Part shown: positions 1 through 7,909 of the stretch, in pieces
Numbering within the stretch: the stretch's first letter is position 1
How the letters are laid out: every line of letters begins with the position of its first letter
DNA from: Flavobacterium sp. SUN046
GTDB taxonomy: Bacteria > Bacteroidota > Bacteroidia > Flavobacteriales > Flavobacteriaceae
Reading direction: 5' to 3'
Length of the DNA stretch: 64,000 nt
Assembly: GCF_028867965.1 (NCBI RefSeq)
Contig: NZ_JAPQNT010000013.1
Coordinates: 1 to 64,000, forward strand
The notes under the pieces: model-generated
The model's database searches: none
What the model saw: the letters and a program-made list of their open reading frames with translations, nothing else
What the model was told of the DNA's origin: nothing
Program-made: the position numbers and the translations under genes

Positions 1-2
1 AA

Positions 3-242
3 ATGACACACGAAGAATTGATTTTAAATATCGAAAAAGCATTACAAGAAATCAGACCGTTTTTAAATTCAGATGGTGGAGATATTTCTTTAGTTTCTGT
101 TGAGGATGAAAAACATGTAAAAGTTAGGTTAGAAGGTGCTTGTACAGGATGTAGTTTGAGTTTGAGCACCATGAAAGCTGGAGTTGAAACTACTATTAAA
201 CGATATGCACCACAAATTGAAACTGTTGTGAATGTTGCGTAA
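3..242 (+). CDS. NifU-like (Nfu) iron-sulfur scaffold protein
   Basis: A 79-residue stand-alone Nfu domain. The CxxC pair C47-T-G-C50 in GACTGC is the conserved site at which two Nfu subunits hold a bridging Fe-S cluster for transfer to apo-proteins; the N-terminal DGGDISL stretch is also typical. It has no A-type or IscU domain, so it acts as a carrier rather than the primary scaffold. The gene begins two bases from the window edge, and whatever precedes it (often an Mrp/ApbC-type ATPase in flavobacteria) is not visible. It is followed by a reductase and, after the Fic module, a 2Fe-2S ferredoxin, which fits a role in supplying clusters. Family assignment is firm; client proteins are not known. 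Confidence 0.93.
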   Translation: MTHEELILNIEKALQEIRPFLNSDGGDISLVSVEDEKHVKVRLEGACTGCSLSLSTMKAGVETTIKRYAPQIETVVNVA

Positions 243-286
243 ATTTTGATATGATAAAAATCATATTTAAAACTGTTGTGATTTTG

Positions 287-294
287 TTACTTTG
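287..294 (+). promoter_or_regulatory. Near-consensus minus-7 box upstream of the FNR gene
   Basis: TTACTTTG differs from the Bacteroidota TAnnTTTG box at one base. Transcription would start near base 301, so the in-frame TTG at 300 would not be in the message and the ATG at 315 is the likely start. Inference from motif position only. Confidence 0.35.
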
Positions 295-314
295 CGACCT
301 TGAAACTTAAAAAA

Positions 315-1367
315 ATGATTGAAACTGATATACTTATAATTGGAGCTGGTCCAACTGGACTTTTTACAGTTTTTGAAGCAGGATTACTAAAATTAAAATG
401 TCATATTATTGACGCTTTGCCACAGCCAGGTGGACAATTGGCAGAATTGTATCCCAAAAAACCAATTTTTGATATTCCAGGTTATCCTGAAGTTTTGGCT
501 GGTGATTTGGTTACCAATTTAATGGAACAAATAAAACAATTTCAACCCGGATTTACTTTATCCGAAACTGCTGAAACTGTTGATAAATTAGAAGACGGAA
601 CGTTTATTGTTACTACAAATAAAGGCACTAAACACCATACTAAAGCGGTTGCTATTGCTGGTGGTTTAGGAACTTTTGAACCACGAAAACCACTTTTAGA
701 AGACATAGAATTTTATGAAGAAAAAGGTGTAGAATATTTTGTGAAAGATCCCGAATTGTTCCGAAATAAAAAAATTGTTATTGCTGGCGGTGGAGATTCT
801 GCTTTAGATTGGAGTATTTTTCTTTCCAATGTAGCTTCAGAAGTTACTTTGGTTCATAGAAGAAATGAATTTCGTGGAGCTTTAGATTCGGTAGAAAAAG
901 TGCAAGAATTGAAAAAACTTGGTAAAATCAATTTAATTACACCAGCAGAAGTTGTTGCAATTAACGGAAAAGATCACGTTGAAAGTATAGTTTTAGAAAA
1001 CGAAGGCGTTCAACAAGTTTTCGAGACCGATTATTTTATTCCACTTTTCGGATTGACTCCAAAATTAGGTGCGATTGCCAATTGGGGATTAGAAATTGAA
1101 AAAAATGCAATCAAAGTAAATAATGCTTTAGATTATCAAACCAATATTGAAGGAATTTATGCCATTGGTGATGTAAATATTTATCCAGGAAAATTGAAAT
1201 TAATTCTTTGCGGATTTCACGAAGCAACTTTAATGTGTCAAAGTGTTTACCAACGAATTAATCCGGGAAAGAAATATGTGTTAAAATACACAACAGTTTC
1301 AGGAGTTGACGGATTTGACGGAACTAGAAAAGAAGCTGAAAAAGCAGTTGTAAAATCGATAGAGTAA
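315..1367 (+). CDS. Ferredoxin/flavodoxin--NADP+ reductase, thioredoxin-reductase-like type
   Basis: A 350-residue FAD/NAD(P)-binding flavoprotein of the YumC type. The first Rossmann motif GAGPTG lies at residues 10-15 and binds FAD; the second, AGGGDSALDW near residue 160, binds NADPH. A C-terminal GIYAIGDVN motif closes the FAD site. It lacks the CxxC redox pair of true thioredoxin reductases, which marks it as the FNR subtype that passes electrons between NADPH and ferredoxin. A 2Fe-2S ferredoxin gene lies downstream at 2295 and is the obvious partner. A TTG five codons upstream is in frame, but the ATG at 315 fits the promoter better. The family is clear; the direction of electron flow in vivo is inferred. 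Confidence 0.88.
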   Translation: MIETDILIIGAGPTGLFTVFEAGLLKLKCHIIDALPQPGGQLAELYPKKPIFDIPGYPEVLAGDLVTNLMEQIKQFQPGFTLSETAETVDKLEDGTFIVTTNKGTKHHTKAVAIAGGLGTFEPRKPLLEDIEFYEEKGVEYFVKDPELFRNKKIVIAGGGDSALDWSIFLSNVASEVTLVHRRNEFRGALDSVEKVQELKKLGKINLITPAEVVAINGKDHVESIVLENEGVQQVFETDYFIPLFGLTPKLGAIANWGLEIEKNAIKVNNALDYQTNIEGIYAIGDVNIYPGKLKLILCGFHEATLMCQSVYQRINPGKKYVLKYTTVSGVDGFDGTRKEAEKAVVKSIE

Positions 1368-1429
1368 AAAACATAAACAGATTAATTTCTTCGTTTTAAT
1401 ACAAAATAAAGACTAAAACAAACTTCAAA

Positions 1430-1454
1430 AATACAAATACACTATATTTGTATT
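1430..1454. promoter_or_regulatory. Palindromic operator over the minus-7 box of the Fic module
   Basis: Perfect 10-bp inverted repeat AATACAAATA / TATTTGTATT with a 5-bp spacer. The right arm contains most of the minus-7 box TATATTTG (1443-1450). A dimeric repressor bound here would block the promoter, as in autoregulated toxin-antitoxin operons. The repressor is not identified; neither protein shows an obvious DNA-binding fold. Confidence 0.55.
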
Positions 1455-1473
1455 GAAATATTTAACTGACTCA

Positions 1474-1695
1474 ATGTATCAGACAATAGACATAGACAGA
1501 AAAAATCTTACTATAATGGGTGTGAAATTTTCCAATCTTAAAGAATTGGAAAATACAGCAAATGCTATTGGTACAAATATGTTTGAGGGTTTTAAACCTA
1601 CGAAAGAATTAATTCAACTATATGTAGATTGGAAATTTGGCATAGTATCAGAAAAGGACTTTTTGACTAAGTTATATGCTATCTATGGAAAATAA
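1474..1695 (+). CDS. VbhA-type antitoxin of a class I Fic module
   Basis: A 73-residue protein matching the VbhA antitoxin pattern: the segment NAIGTNMFEGFKPT carries the inhibitory-helix signature [S/T]xxxE[G/N] as T34-N-M-F-E38-G39. In class I Fic systems this Glu reaches into the active site of the separate Fic protein and prevents productive ATP binding. The rest (LIQLYVDWKFGIVSEKDFLTKL) resembles the helical tail of VbhA. Its 3' end overlaps the fic start by about 20 bases, giving translational coupling. A TTG at 1453 in the same frame lies inside the promoter palindrome and is an unlikely start; the ATG at 1474 was chosen. Moderately high confidence because the partner gene is a canonical Fic protein. 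Confidence 0.8.
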   Translation: MYQTIDIDRKNLTIMGVKFSNLKELENTANAIGTNMFEGFKPTKELIQLYVDWKFGIVSEKDFLTKLYAIYGK

Positions 1696-2290
1696 CTATC
1701 AGTATATCGATCTCAATTTCGAGTATACAAATAGAAAAGGTGTTTTACATAATATAGCTAATATTGAAGATGAAAAAATACTTTTAGCCTATGAGAGCTT
1801 AAGAGTTTCTAAAAGAGTAGAAGAATTAATTGAAAATCCAATTAAAATTATTGACTCAAATTCATTATTAATAATTCATCATTATTTATTCCAAGATGTT
1901 TATCAGTGGGCAGGAAAAGTTAGAACTGTAAACATTAGCAAAGATGGAAAGCCTTTTTTTGATGGTGAACGATTTAATATTGCATTTCAATATATTGATA
2001 ATCTTATTATTGAATTCAAAACTTTAAAAAATACTAATAAAAAAGCTTTAGCTTATAAATTAGCCGAAATTTTAGATAATGTAAATTATCTTCACCCATT
2101 TAGAGATGGAAATGGACGAACCCAAAGAGAATTTTTAAGATTGTTAGCTTTAGAAAAAGGAATGCAATTAAATCTAAATCCACCAGATAATAAAAATGTT
2201 TATCAACGATATATGCACGGCACAATTAATAGTGATACAGATACATTGTATAAATTGTTGTTAGAACAAATAGAAAATAAAAAGAAGTAA
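1676..2290 (+). CDS. Fic-family AMP transferase toxin
   Basis: A 204-residue Fic protein with a complete active-site loop HPFRDGNGRTQR at residues 140-151, including the catalytic His and the Arg that contacts the ATP gamma phosphate. The upstream segment FQDVYQWAGKVRTVNISKDG is the usual Fic core helix and flap. Fic enzymes mainly transfer AMP from ATP to Ser/Thr/Tyr hydroxyls; class I toxins such as VbhT target DNA gyrase and topoisomerase IV, but the target here is unknown. No inhibitory [S/T]xxxE[G/N] motif was seen in this chain; it is in the preceding antitoxin. The ATG at 1685 (Met4) is an alternative start. The module separates two redox genes that work together, suggesting late insertion. 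Confidence 0.9.
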   Translation: MLSMENNYQYIDLNFEYTNRKGVLHNIANIEDEKILLAYESLRVSKRVEELIENPIKIIDSNSLLIIHHYLFQDVYQWAGKVRTVNISKDGKPFFDGERFNIAFQYIDNLIIEFKTLKNTNKKALAYKLAEILDNVNYLHPFRDGNGRTQREFLRLLALEKGMQLNLNPPDNKNVYQRYMHGTINSDTDTLYKLLLEQIENKKK

Positions 2291-2294
2291 AATA

Positions 2295-2627
2295 ATGCCA
2301 CAAGACGTAACCCTAAAAATCATCGATAGAGAAGGAATTCTTCACGAAGTTCAAGCGCCAACCGACATGAACATGAATGTTATGGAAGTAATCCGCATGT
2401 ATGAATTAGCAGCAGAAGGAACCATCGGAGTTTGTGGTGGAATGGCAATGTGCGCTTCTTGTCAATGTTATGTTTTGAATGATGTAATTTCATTTGAAAG
2501 AAATCCTGATGAAGAAGCAATGCTTTGGGAAGCTTACCATGTAAAAGACAATTCAAGATTGGGTTGTCAAATACCAATATCAGAAGCTATTGAAGGTTTA
2601 GAAATTGAAATTGCGCCTGAACAATAA
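2295..2627 (+). CDS. [2Fe-2S] ferredoxin, adrenodoxin type
   Basis: A 110-residue plant/adrenodoxin-fold ferredoxin. The four cluster ligands are visible: GVCGGMAMCASCQC gives the C-x5-C-x2-C set and LGCQIP near residue 90 the last Cys. It begins four bases after the fic stop codon, so it is now likely co-transcribed with the Fic module, although its functional partner is the FNR-type reductase at 315. Its probable role is electron supply to Fe-S assembly or to oxygenases. A strong bidirectional terminator follows. Confidence 0.92.
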   Translation: MPQDVTLKIIDREGILHEVQAPTDMNMNVMEVIRMYELAAEGTIGVCGGMAMCASCQCYVLNDVISFERNPDEEAMLWEAYHVKDNSRLGCQIPISEAIEGLEIEIAPEQ

Positions 2628-2631
2628 AATA

Positions 2632-2669
2632 AAAGCGAGAACTATTAAATTTATAATACTTCTCGCTTT
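2632..2669. terminator. Bidirectional rho-independent terminator
   Basis: AAAGCGAGAA and TTCTCGCTTT form a near-perfect stem with an A/T-rich loop between the convergent ferredoxin gene and the secreted dioxygenase-like gene; A and T tails on both sides let it serve both strands. Confidence 0.8.
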
Positions 2670-2690
2670 CTCAATTTAATAAACAAAAAA

Positions 2691-3704
2691 CTATTTCACT
2701 AACATCTTCTTGTTTTCAGTATAAATTCCGTTAGAGTTTTCAATATAAACTTTATAAATGTAGTAACCGCTACTTAGTTTGGCTTTGTTTTTATCAATCA
2801 CAATATTATTTAAACCTGTAGAATAAGCATCATTAACTGGTGTGCTAATCAATCTTCCTGTTAAATCATAAAGTTCAATTTTTACTTTTGCATTAGCATT
2901 TAACATCAATGGAATTGTAGTTGTATCAATAACCGGATTTGGAAAATTTTGTCCAATTTGATTTTTAGTATAATCCAACTCATTTAATGCAAGCGTTGGT
3001 CCAGCTACATAAATTGTGTGATTTAAAATGTAACCATTAGCAACGCTTCCAGCTACCGATGATAGTTCATTAGTAACACCATCTGAAAAAACATTGTCTG
3101 ATGCGTTGTAAGTATATCCAGTCATTCCTTTAGTATATCCATTGGCTGTAGACGCATTAACTAGCACCACTGCACTAGTAGTTCCTTCGGGAAATGCAAT
3201 TTGGGTTACTAATAACGAAGTTCCATCGGGTTTATAAATATGAACATGAATGTGTGTTGCTCTGCCACTATACCAACCAGGAAAAATAGATGTAAAAGTT
3301 ACCAATCCGTTTGCATCTGTTACTTGTCTTCCTCTTAAAAAGTGAACAGTTGTGTAATTAACACTTTGCATTCCAGTTCCGCCATATTCTGAATAGTAAC
3401 CATCTTTATCGCAATGCCAAATGTCAACTAAAGCACCTTGATAAGCAGCACAATTTCCGTTGGTATTATTAATTGTAATATTGATAGTAAAGGCAACTCC
3501 GGTTCTATTATCAGTAACAATATTGCTTCTTACATAAGATGCTGGAGCAATTGTAGGAAAAGGCCCAGCTGTTTCGCTGTTGGTTACACTGCAAGTTGTT
3601 GCTGACTCTTCATCGTCTTTCAATTTGAAATTCAATAATGACGGAACATTAACTGCTAAACCCAGAAAACCAACGCTTTTTCTTAAAAAATCTTTTCTTT
3701 CCAT
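2691..3704 (-). CDS. Secreted intradiol ring-cleavage dioxygenase-like protein with T9SS sorting domain
   Basis: A 337-residue protein in three parts. The N-terminus MERKDFLRKSVGFLGLA resembles a Tat signal with Lys in place of one Arg. The central domain (about residues 45-240) is an intradiol dioxygenase fold: VDIWHCDKDGYYSEY and FPGWYSGRATHIHVHIY place the two Tyr and two His that bind Fe(III) in catechol and protocatechuate dioxygenases. The last 80 residues (FPNPVIDTTT, YDLTGRLI, GYYIYKVY) are a type A T9SS sorting domain. This suggests an extracellular or surface enzyme acting on aromatic compounds, substrate unknown. The Met at 3704 was preferred over 3725 because it begins the signal sequence. 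It may be a structural protein with the same fold if activity has been lost. Confidence 0.82.
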   Translation of the reverse strand: MERKDFLRKSVGFLGLAVNVPSLLNFKLKDDEESATTCSVTNSETAGPFPTIAPASYVRSNIVTDNRTGVAFTINITINNTNGNCAAYQGALVDIWHCDKDGYYSEYGGTGMQSVNYTTVHFLRGRQVTDANGLVTFTSIFPGWYSGRATHIHVHIYKPDGTSLLVTQIAFPEGTTSAVVLVNASTANGYTKGMTGYTYNASDNVFSDGVTNELSSVAGSVANGYILNHTIYVAGPTLALNELDYTKNQIGQNFPNPVIDTTTIPLMLNANAKVKIELYDLTGRLISTPVNDAYSTGLNNIVIDKNKAKLSSGYYIYKVYIENSNGIYTENKKMLVK

Positions 3705-3795
3705 CGCTAAACTGTTTAAAATCAATGTTAAACTTAATTTTTTTTAAATCAACGTCAAACTATTTGAGGTAAACAGCTTATTTGTAAAGGTGAAA

Positions 3796-4461
3796 TCACA
3801 ATTTTGTATCAATTATCATAATCATTGCGTTTTCTGATAAAGCTTCAAATTCAACTTCTGAAATATTTGAAATAGATAAACCATCTCTATTTTCTATCAA
3901 TCTGTTCTGAAATTCAAAGGCTCCGTTAATTACAAAAGCAAATAGACCTTCATTTTTTAATTGGTATATACCTTCATTTCGAGCGTTAAAAATTCCAATT
4001 GAAATGGTGAAATTATTATAATTAATAAGTTCTATAATTTCGTTTTTGTGGTCTAAATCAAATGAAATTGTATTGGGTATTATAGTATCGAACGAAAATC
4101 GAATTTGTAAAAAATTCACTAAATCATTTTCATACGGATTTAGAATAGAAAATGATTTTCCTTTTTCAAGTTGAAAAGCTCTAATTTGATTGACATCTAT
4201 AAAATCGGTTGTGTGCTCTAAATTAATTTCAATAGCTCCAACCAAAGGAATTAAAACAATAATTTGATTTTCATCTAATAAATAGTTGTTATTTTTTTGA
4301 GCACCAAGAGTTTCATCATTAAAAACAGTTAAATTTCCAAAAGGTTTTCTGCTTTGTTCTTTGTAATTCAAATAGTTGAACGTTGAAAGGCATTTGTAAC
4401 TGGCATTTCCTTTGGTTCCTCTTATTTCAGATTTGAATATTTGTGATGGATTTTGAAGCAT
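3796..4461 (-). CDS. Pirin-like cupin protein lacking metal-binding histidines
   Basis: A 221-residue protein whose first half (CLSTFNYLNYKEQSRKPFG, then LTVFNDETLG) follows the pattern of YhhW/pirin-type bicupins (quercetin 2,3-dioxygenase-like). The His cluster that holds the metal in active pirins is not present, so quercetinase activity is unlikely; a sensory or binding role is possible. It begins one base after the LytTR regulator gene and is the last gene of the kinase-regulator operon, so it probably belongs to that pathway. Assignment rests on pattern similarity; function unknown. Confidence 0.6.
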   Translation of the reverse strand: MLQNPSQIFKSEIRGTKGNASYKCLSTFNYLNYKEQSRKPFGNLTVFNDETLGAQKNNNYLLDENQIIVLIPLVGAIEINLEHTTDFIDVNQIRAFQLEKGKSFSILNPYENDLVNFLQIRFSFDTIIPNTISFDLDHKNEIIELINYNNFTISIGIFNARNEGIYQLKNEGLFAFVINGAFEFQNRLIENRDGLSISNISEVEFEALSENAMIMIIDTKL

Positions 4462-4462
4462 T

Positions 4463-5146
4463 TTATTGAAATATTTTTAAAATTTCTTCTTTGTAAGTAT
4501 CTCCAATTGGAATTATAAAATCCTCAATTTGGATGGTTTTACTTTGTAGTGATTTTACTTTTTTAATCGGAATTATGTAAGAGCGATGTACTCGAATAAA
4601 CTCTTTTTCGGGTAATTTTTCAATAATTGATTTCATTGAAAGTCGTGTTACAACTCGTGTATTATTGTTTAAATGAATTTGAATGTAGTCATCAAGTCCT
4701 TCTATCAAAAGGATTTCGTCATATTCTATTCTGCGTAATTTGTAATCTGCCCGAACCATTAAATGATTTTGAACCGATGCATTATGTCTAAATTGAAATT
4801 CATTTTGAGCTTTTTGAACAGCCGTAATAAATCGTTCTTCCGAAAAAGGTTTCAATAAATAATCGGTGGCATTCACATTAAAACCTTCAACTGCATATTC
4901 GCTGTAAGCAGTTGTAAAAATCACAATAGGATCATTTTCTAACATTTTATAAAAATCAATTCCGTTTTTGTTCGGCATTTGAATATCCAAAAAAAGCAAA
5001 TCAACAGGATAATTTTTTAAATATTTTAAGGCTTCACTTTGCTTTGTAAACGTTTTTTCGAGTGTAATAAAATCAATCTTCTCACAAAAATGAGTGATTA
5101 TTTTTAATCCTAACGGTTCATCATCTATTGCAATTGCTCGAATCAT
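4463..5146 (-). CDS. LytTR-family response regulator
   Basis: 227 residues: a REC domain with acidic pocket DDE near residue 9, phosphoacceptor D54 in LFLDIQMP and Lys in LLKPFS, followed by a LytTR DNA-binding domain (about 130-227; VHRSYIIPIKKV is diagnostic). Phosphorylation by the neighbouring LytS-type kinase would promote binding to pairs of short direct repeats. Start and kinase stop overlap by four bases (ATGA), so they are translated together. Targets are not evident; the pirin-like gene downstream is one candidate output. No ATTCGT-type repeat like those at the other two LytTR loci was found near this operon. Confidence 0.92.
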   Translation of the reverse strand: MIRAIAIDDEPLGLKIITHFCEKIDFITLEKTFTKQSEALKYLKNYPVDLLFLDIQMPNKNGIDFYKMLENDPIVIFTTAYSEYAVEGFNVNATDYLLKPFSEERFITAVQKAQNEFQFRHNASVQNHLMVRADYKLRRIEYDEILLIEGLDDYIQIHLNNNTRVVTRLSMKSIIEKLPEKEFIRVHRSYIIPIKKVKSLQSKTIQIEDFIIPIGDTYKEEILKIFQ

Positions 5147-6174
5147 CCCAAATTAATTTTTAGATTTACTTCAAATGTAGCATTGTTTTCTGAAATTTTC
5201 AAAACATGTCGGTTTGGATAAATGTACTCCAATCGTTTTGTAGTGTTTTCCAATCCTTTTTCAGATTTTAATTCTTCGGGAATTGAAATGTTTACAATTG
5301 AGTTTTTTACAATCATTTTAAAATCGTCATTTTTAATTGTGATTACAATTTCTATAAAAGAATTTTCGTCAGGATTAATTCCATATTTAAAAGCATTTTC
5401 AATAAACGGAATCAGGATTAATGGCGCAATAACTTTTCCGTAAAGATTGCCTTCGATTACTATTCTTAAATTGGCTTGATCGTCAATTCTTAGTTTTTGT
5501 AAATCAATATAATCTTTAATATGATTGATTTCTTTTTCTAATGAAACAAAATCTGTAGCACTTTCGGTAACGACATAACGCATCATGTTAGAAAGTTTTA
5601 AAACTGCATTTGGAGCATCATCAGATTTTTCAAGAGTCAATGCATATAAGCTGTTCAGCGTATTAAATAAAAAATGTGGATTAATTTGTGCTTTTAAATA
5701 AGATACTTCTGCTTTTAATTTTTCACTTTTAATTTTGTCTAATTTGGCATTCATTTTAAGTAAAAATGACAACGCAATTATCATTAAAAACGGAATCAAA
5801 CTTAATAATTCTATAAAATGATTATTGTGATTTTCAGGTTTAGGAAATTTATCAAAACCATTTGGAGGAATTGAATGAAAACCGAAATTTGGAAACAATA
5901 AATTGGGTAAAAATGAGATGCCTGCAAAACATAAAATTATAAGTACTACATAAATTGTTTTTTTATTTGTAACAAAAAACTTCGGAATTAAATAATTATA
6001 ATTGACAAAGAAAAAAAGTAAAAGCAAAATATAATTAAGAAACGATTTTTGAAATGCATTAACTTTAAAAAAGCTTAAGTTGAAATTAAAATCGGGTGAT
6101 GTTAAAATCGGAATACTCAAAAACAGTAAACAACCAACACTATTGATTACTATTTTGCGAGTTCTTGAATTCAT
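5143..6174 (-). CDS. LytS-type membrane histidine kinase
   Basis: A 343-residue kinase with about four hydrophobic segments in residues 8-140, a short coiled linker, and a His_kinase (PF06580) domain whose phosphoacceptor is H167 in INPHFLFNTLNSL. The HATPase part shows IPFIENAFKYGI (N box) and a compact C-terminus. No periplasmic sensor domain is evident, so the signal may be sensed within the membrane. First gene of the kinase-LytTR-pirin-like operon. Confidence 0.9.
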   Translation of the reverse strand: MNSRTRKIVINSVGCLLFLSIPILTSPDFNFNLSFFKVNAFQKSFLNYILLLLFFFVNYNYLIPKFFVTNKKTIYVVLIILCFAGISFLPNLLFPNFGFHSIPPNGFDKFPKPENHNNHFIELLSLIPFLMIIALSFLLKMNAKLDKIKSEKLKAEVSYLKAQINPHFLFNTLNSLYALTLEKSDDAPNAVLKLSNMMRYVVTESATDFVSLEKEINHIKDYIDLQKLRIDDQANLRIVIEGNLYGKVIAPLILIPFIENAFKYGINPDENSFIEIVITIKNDDFKMIVKNSIVNISIPEELKSEKGLENTTKRLEYIYPNRHVLKISENNATFEVNLKINLG

Positions 6175-6257
6175 TTTATTTAATTTATTTCAAATCTAAA
6201 AATAAATTAAATAAAAATACATTTTTTGAGGTTAAACCCACTTTTTTGTAGATGAAT

Positions 6258-6962
6258 CTAGGGTTGAATAATGATTGTTGCTTCTGGAAGAATTCTTTCA
6301 ACAAATTTTGAATACGCCAAAGTCGAAGGATGAAGCCCATCTGAAGCTACTAAACTTGGATTTATCAAACCTTGTTGGGTTATGTCTGTAATATTTATAA
6401 AGGTAATTCCGTTAGAAGCACAATAATATTGGGCAAAGTTATTGTATTGTGCAACTCCAGTTGAAATGTTTGCAGCGCCTTGACCATAAGGTGTATACGC
6501 ATAATCAGGTATTGAAACTACAATTACATTTTCTTTTTTGCCTTTAGCTTTCTGAATTGCTGTTGCAACAAGTTCGGGAAATTCTTGCTGGTATAAACTA
6601 AAAGGTTTGCTTTGATATTGATTGTTTACACCAATTAAAAGTGTTACTAAATCATAATCATTACTAGAATTTTGAGTAGCAATTGCCAATTTTAAATCGG
6701 ATGTTGTCCAGCCAGTTGTTGCAATAATAGTAGTTGTAAAAGCAGCATTAGATTGCAATTTTTTCTTAATACTATCTTGCAATTGAATTGGAAATCGACA
6801 TGTTTCACAAACACTTTGACCAATAGTATAGCTGTCGCCAAGTGCCAAATATTTGATGGTTTTTGCAGTAGTTTGATTAGTAACCATAGCGTTGTCTGTA
6901 CTACAACTAACAACGAGTGAAGCAACAAATAATAAAAATAAAAGGTGTAACTTGAATTTCAT
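6258..6962 (-). CDS. SGNH/GDSL-family hydrolase lipoprotein
   Basis: A 234-residue predicted lipoprotein: signal MKFKLHLLFLLFVASLVVSC ends at a lipobox Cys20. SGNH blocks are present: GDSYTIG (catalytic Ser), LIGVNNQYQ (Asn), and DGLHPS (Asp/His pair), so the esterase active site is intact. Such proteins hydrolyse esters of lipids, acetylated sugars or small molecules; the substrate is not predictable. It is a single gene; the 82 bases to the kinase gene hold no obvious element. Confidence 0.85.
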   Translation of the reverse strand: MKFKLHLLFLLFVASLVVSCSTDNAMVTNQTTAKTIKYLALGDSYTIGQSVCETCRFPIQLQDSIKKKLQSNAAFTTTIIATTGWTTSDLKLAIATQNSSNDYDLVTLLIGVNNQYQSKPFSLYQQEFPELVATAIQKAKGKKENVIVVSIPDYAYTPYGQGAANISTGVAQYNNFAQYYCASNGITFINITDITQQGLINPSLVASDGLHPSTLAYSKFVERILPEATIIIQP

Positions 6963-7005
6963 AAAATCATTTTAAAACAATTACGACCAAAAAGCAGTTT
7001 AGGTT

Positions 7006-7785
7006 TTAAACCAACTCTAATTTTTCAATAATCTGTTCTTCAATAGCATTCCAAAGTCCGATTCTTTTTTCTAAAGCTTGATTTGAAACTTCTTCTACTT
7101 CTTTCCATTTGGTTTCAGTATCACAAAGTTCGGTAATCATTTTCATCGCCATTGGTCCGTGTTCGTCTGCATCTAATTCGATGTGTCTTTCAAAATAATA
7201 CACCAATTTATCCAGTTTTGCTTCAGGAAAATTCGTTTGAAAATTCTTCAAAATTTCGGTAAACATACTCGGTATTAAATCCTCTCTACCAAAAGTAAAT
7301 GCAGCGGCAATTTTATGAGGTTTTCCTTCATCAATAACTCTAAAAGTGAAATCTAAAAAGGCTTTAACGTTAGGATGCAACTGACTTTGTTTAATAGATA
7401 CAAATATGTTTTGGGTGTCTTTTACGTTCTCTAAAAAAGCAGTTATTGAACTAGTATCAGCGCCACATTCTTGCATTGCATCCAAATACATTTCAAAATG
7501 ACTTTGACGTGATCCATCAAATGCCAAATCGGTTTCTTCGGCAACCACAATTTCATTAATTAAATAACGAATTTCAGGATTTCCAGTTGGCATCCAGGGA
7601 GTTGTAGTACATGTTAATTTATTTTGCAATGCCTTTAAAAGCGACATAAAATCCCAAACGGCATAAATATGATTTTCTAAAAAATGACGCAAATCATCAA
7701 CAGATTTCACCTTTTCGTACAACGAATGGTTTAATAATTGCTCTTTTTGCGACTGAATACTTGAATTTATAGTTGAAATTTCCAT
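7006..7785 (-). CDS. DUF3050 protein, haem-oxygenase-like fold
   Basis: A 259-residue protein starting MEISTINSSIQSQ and matching DUF3050: HPLYxxVxSxxDLRxFLExHIYAVWDFMSLLKALQ-type N-terminus, EIRYLINEIVVAEETD, and FYFERHIELDADEHG-like end (here YYFERHIELDADEHGP). The family is all-helical and related to haem oxygenase/TENA folds, with His/Glu residues that may bind a metal. Biochemical role unknown. An open frame continues 28 codons upstream, but it passes through the gcdH terminator and a minus-7 box at 7844-7851, so the Met at 7785 is the start. Confidence 0.8.
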   Translation of the reverse strand: MEISTINSSIQSQKEQLLNHSLYEKVKSVDDLRHFLENHIYAVWDFMSLLKALQNKLTCTTTPWMPTGNPEIRYLINEIVVAEETDLAFDGSRQSHFEMYLDAMQECGADTSSITAFLENVKDTQNIFVSIKQSQLHPNVKAFLDFTFRVIDEGKPHKIAAAFTFGREDLIPSMFTEILKNFQTNFPEAKLDKLVYYFERHIELDADEHGPMAMKMITELCDTETKWKEVEEVSNQALEKRIGLWNAIEEQIIEKLELV

Positions 7786-7843
7786 AGCAGAATTTTTAAT
7801 TATATACGTATTTATATTCCAATAAGGATTTAAAAATACTTTA

Positions 7844-7851
7844 CAAAAGTA
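7844..7851 (-). promoter_or_regulatory. Minus-7 box of the DUF3050 gene
   Basis: Read on the minus strand as TACTTTTG, an exact TAnnTTTG match, about 60 bases upstream of the start at 7785. It supports the shorter form of the protein. Confidence 0.55.
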
Positions 7852-7880
7852 AAAAAGCTTCCCACACATGAGAAGCTTTT
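7852..7880 (-). terminator. Rho-independent terminator after gcdH
   Basis: AAAAAGCTTC and GAAGCTTTT form a stem with a 10-base loop and a T-rich tail on the minus strand, 30 bases after the gcdH stop. Confidence 0.7.
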
Positions 7881-7909
7881 TATATCAATTTTATTTATTG
7901 TTTAATCTT

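Noticed and set aside
300..314. TTG start for the ferredoxin reductase
   Set aside because: It would lie at or before the predicted transcription start; the ATG at 315 begins the standard N-terminus.
7786..7869. N-terminal extension of the DUF3050 protein
   Set aside because: The stretch covers the gcdH terminator and a minus-7 box and has no protein-like composition.
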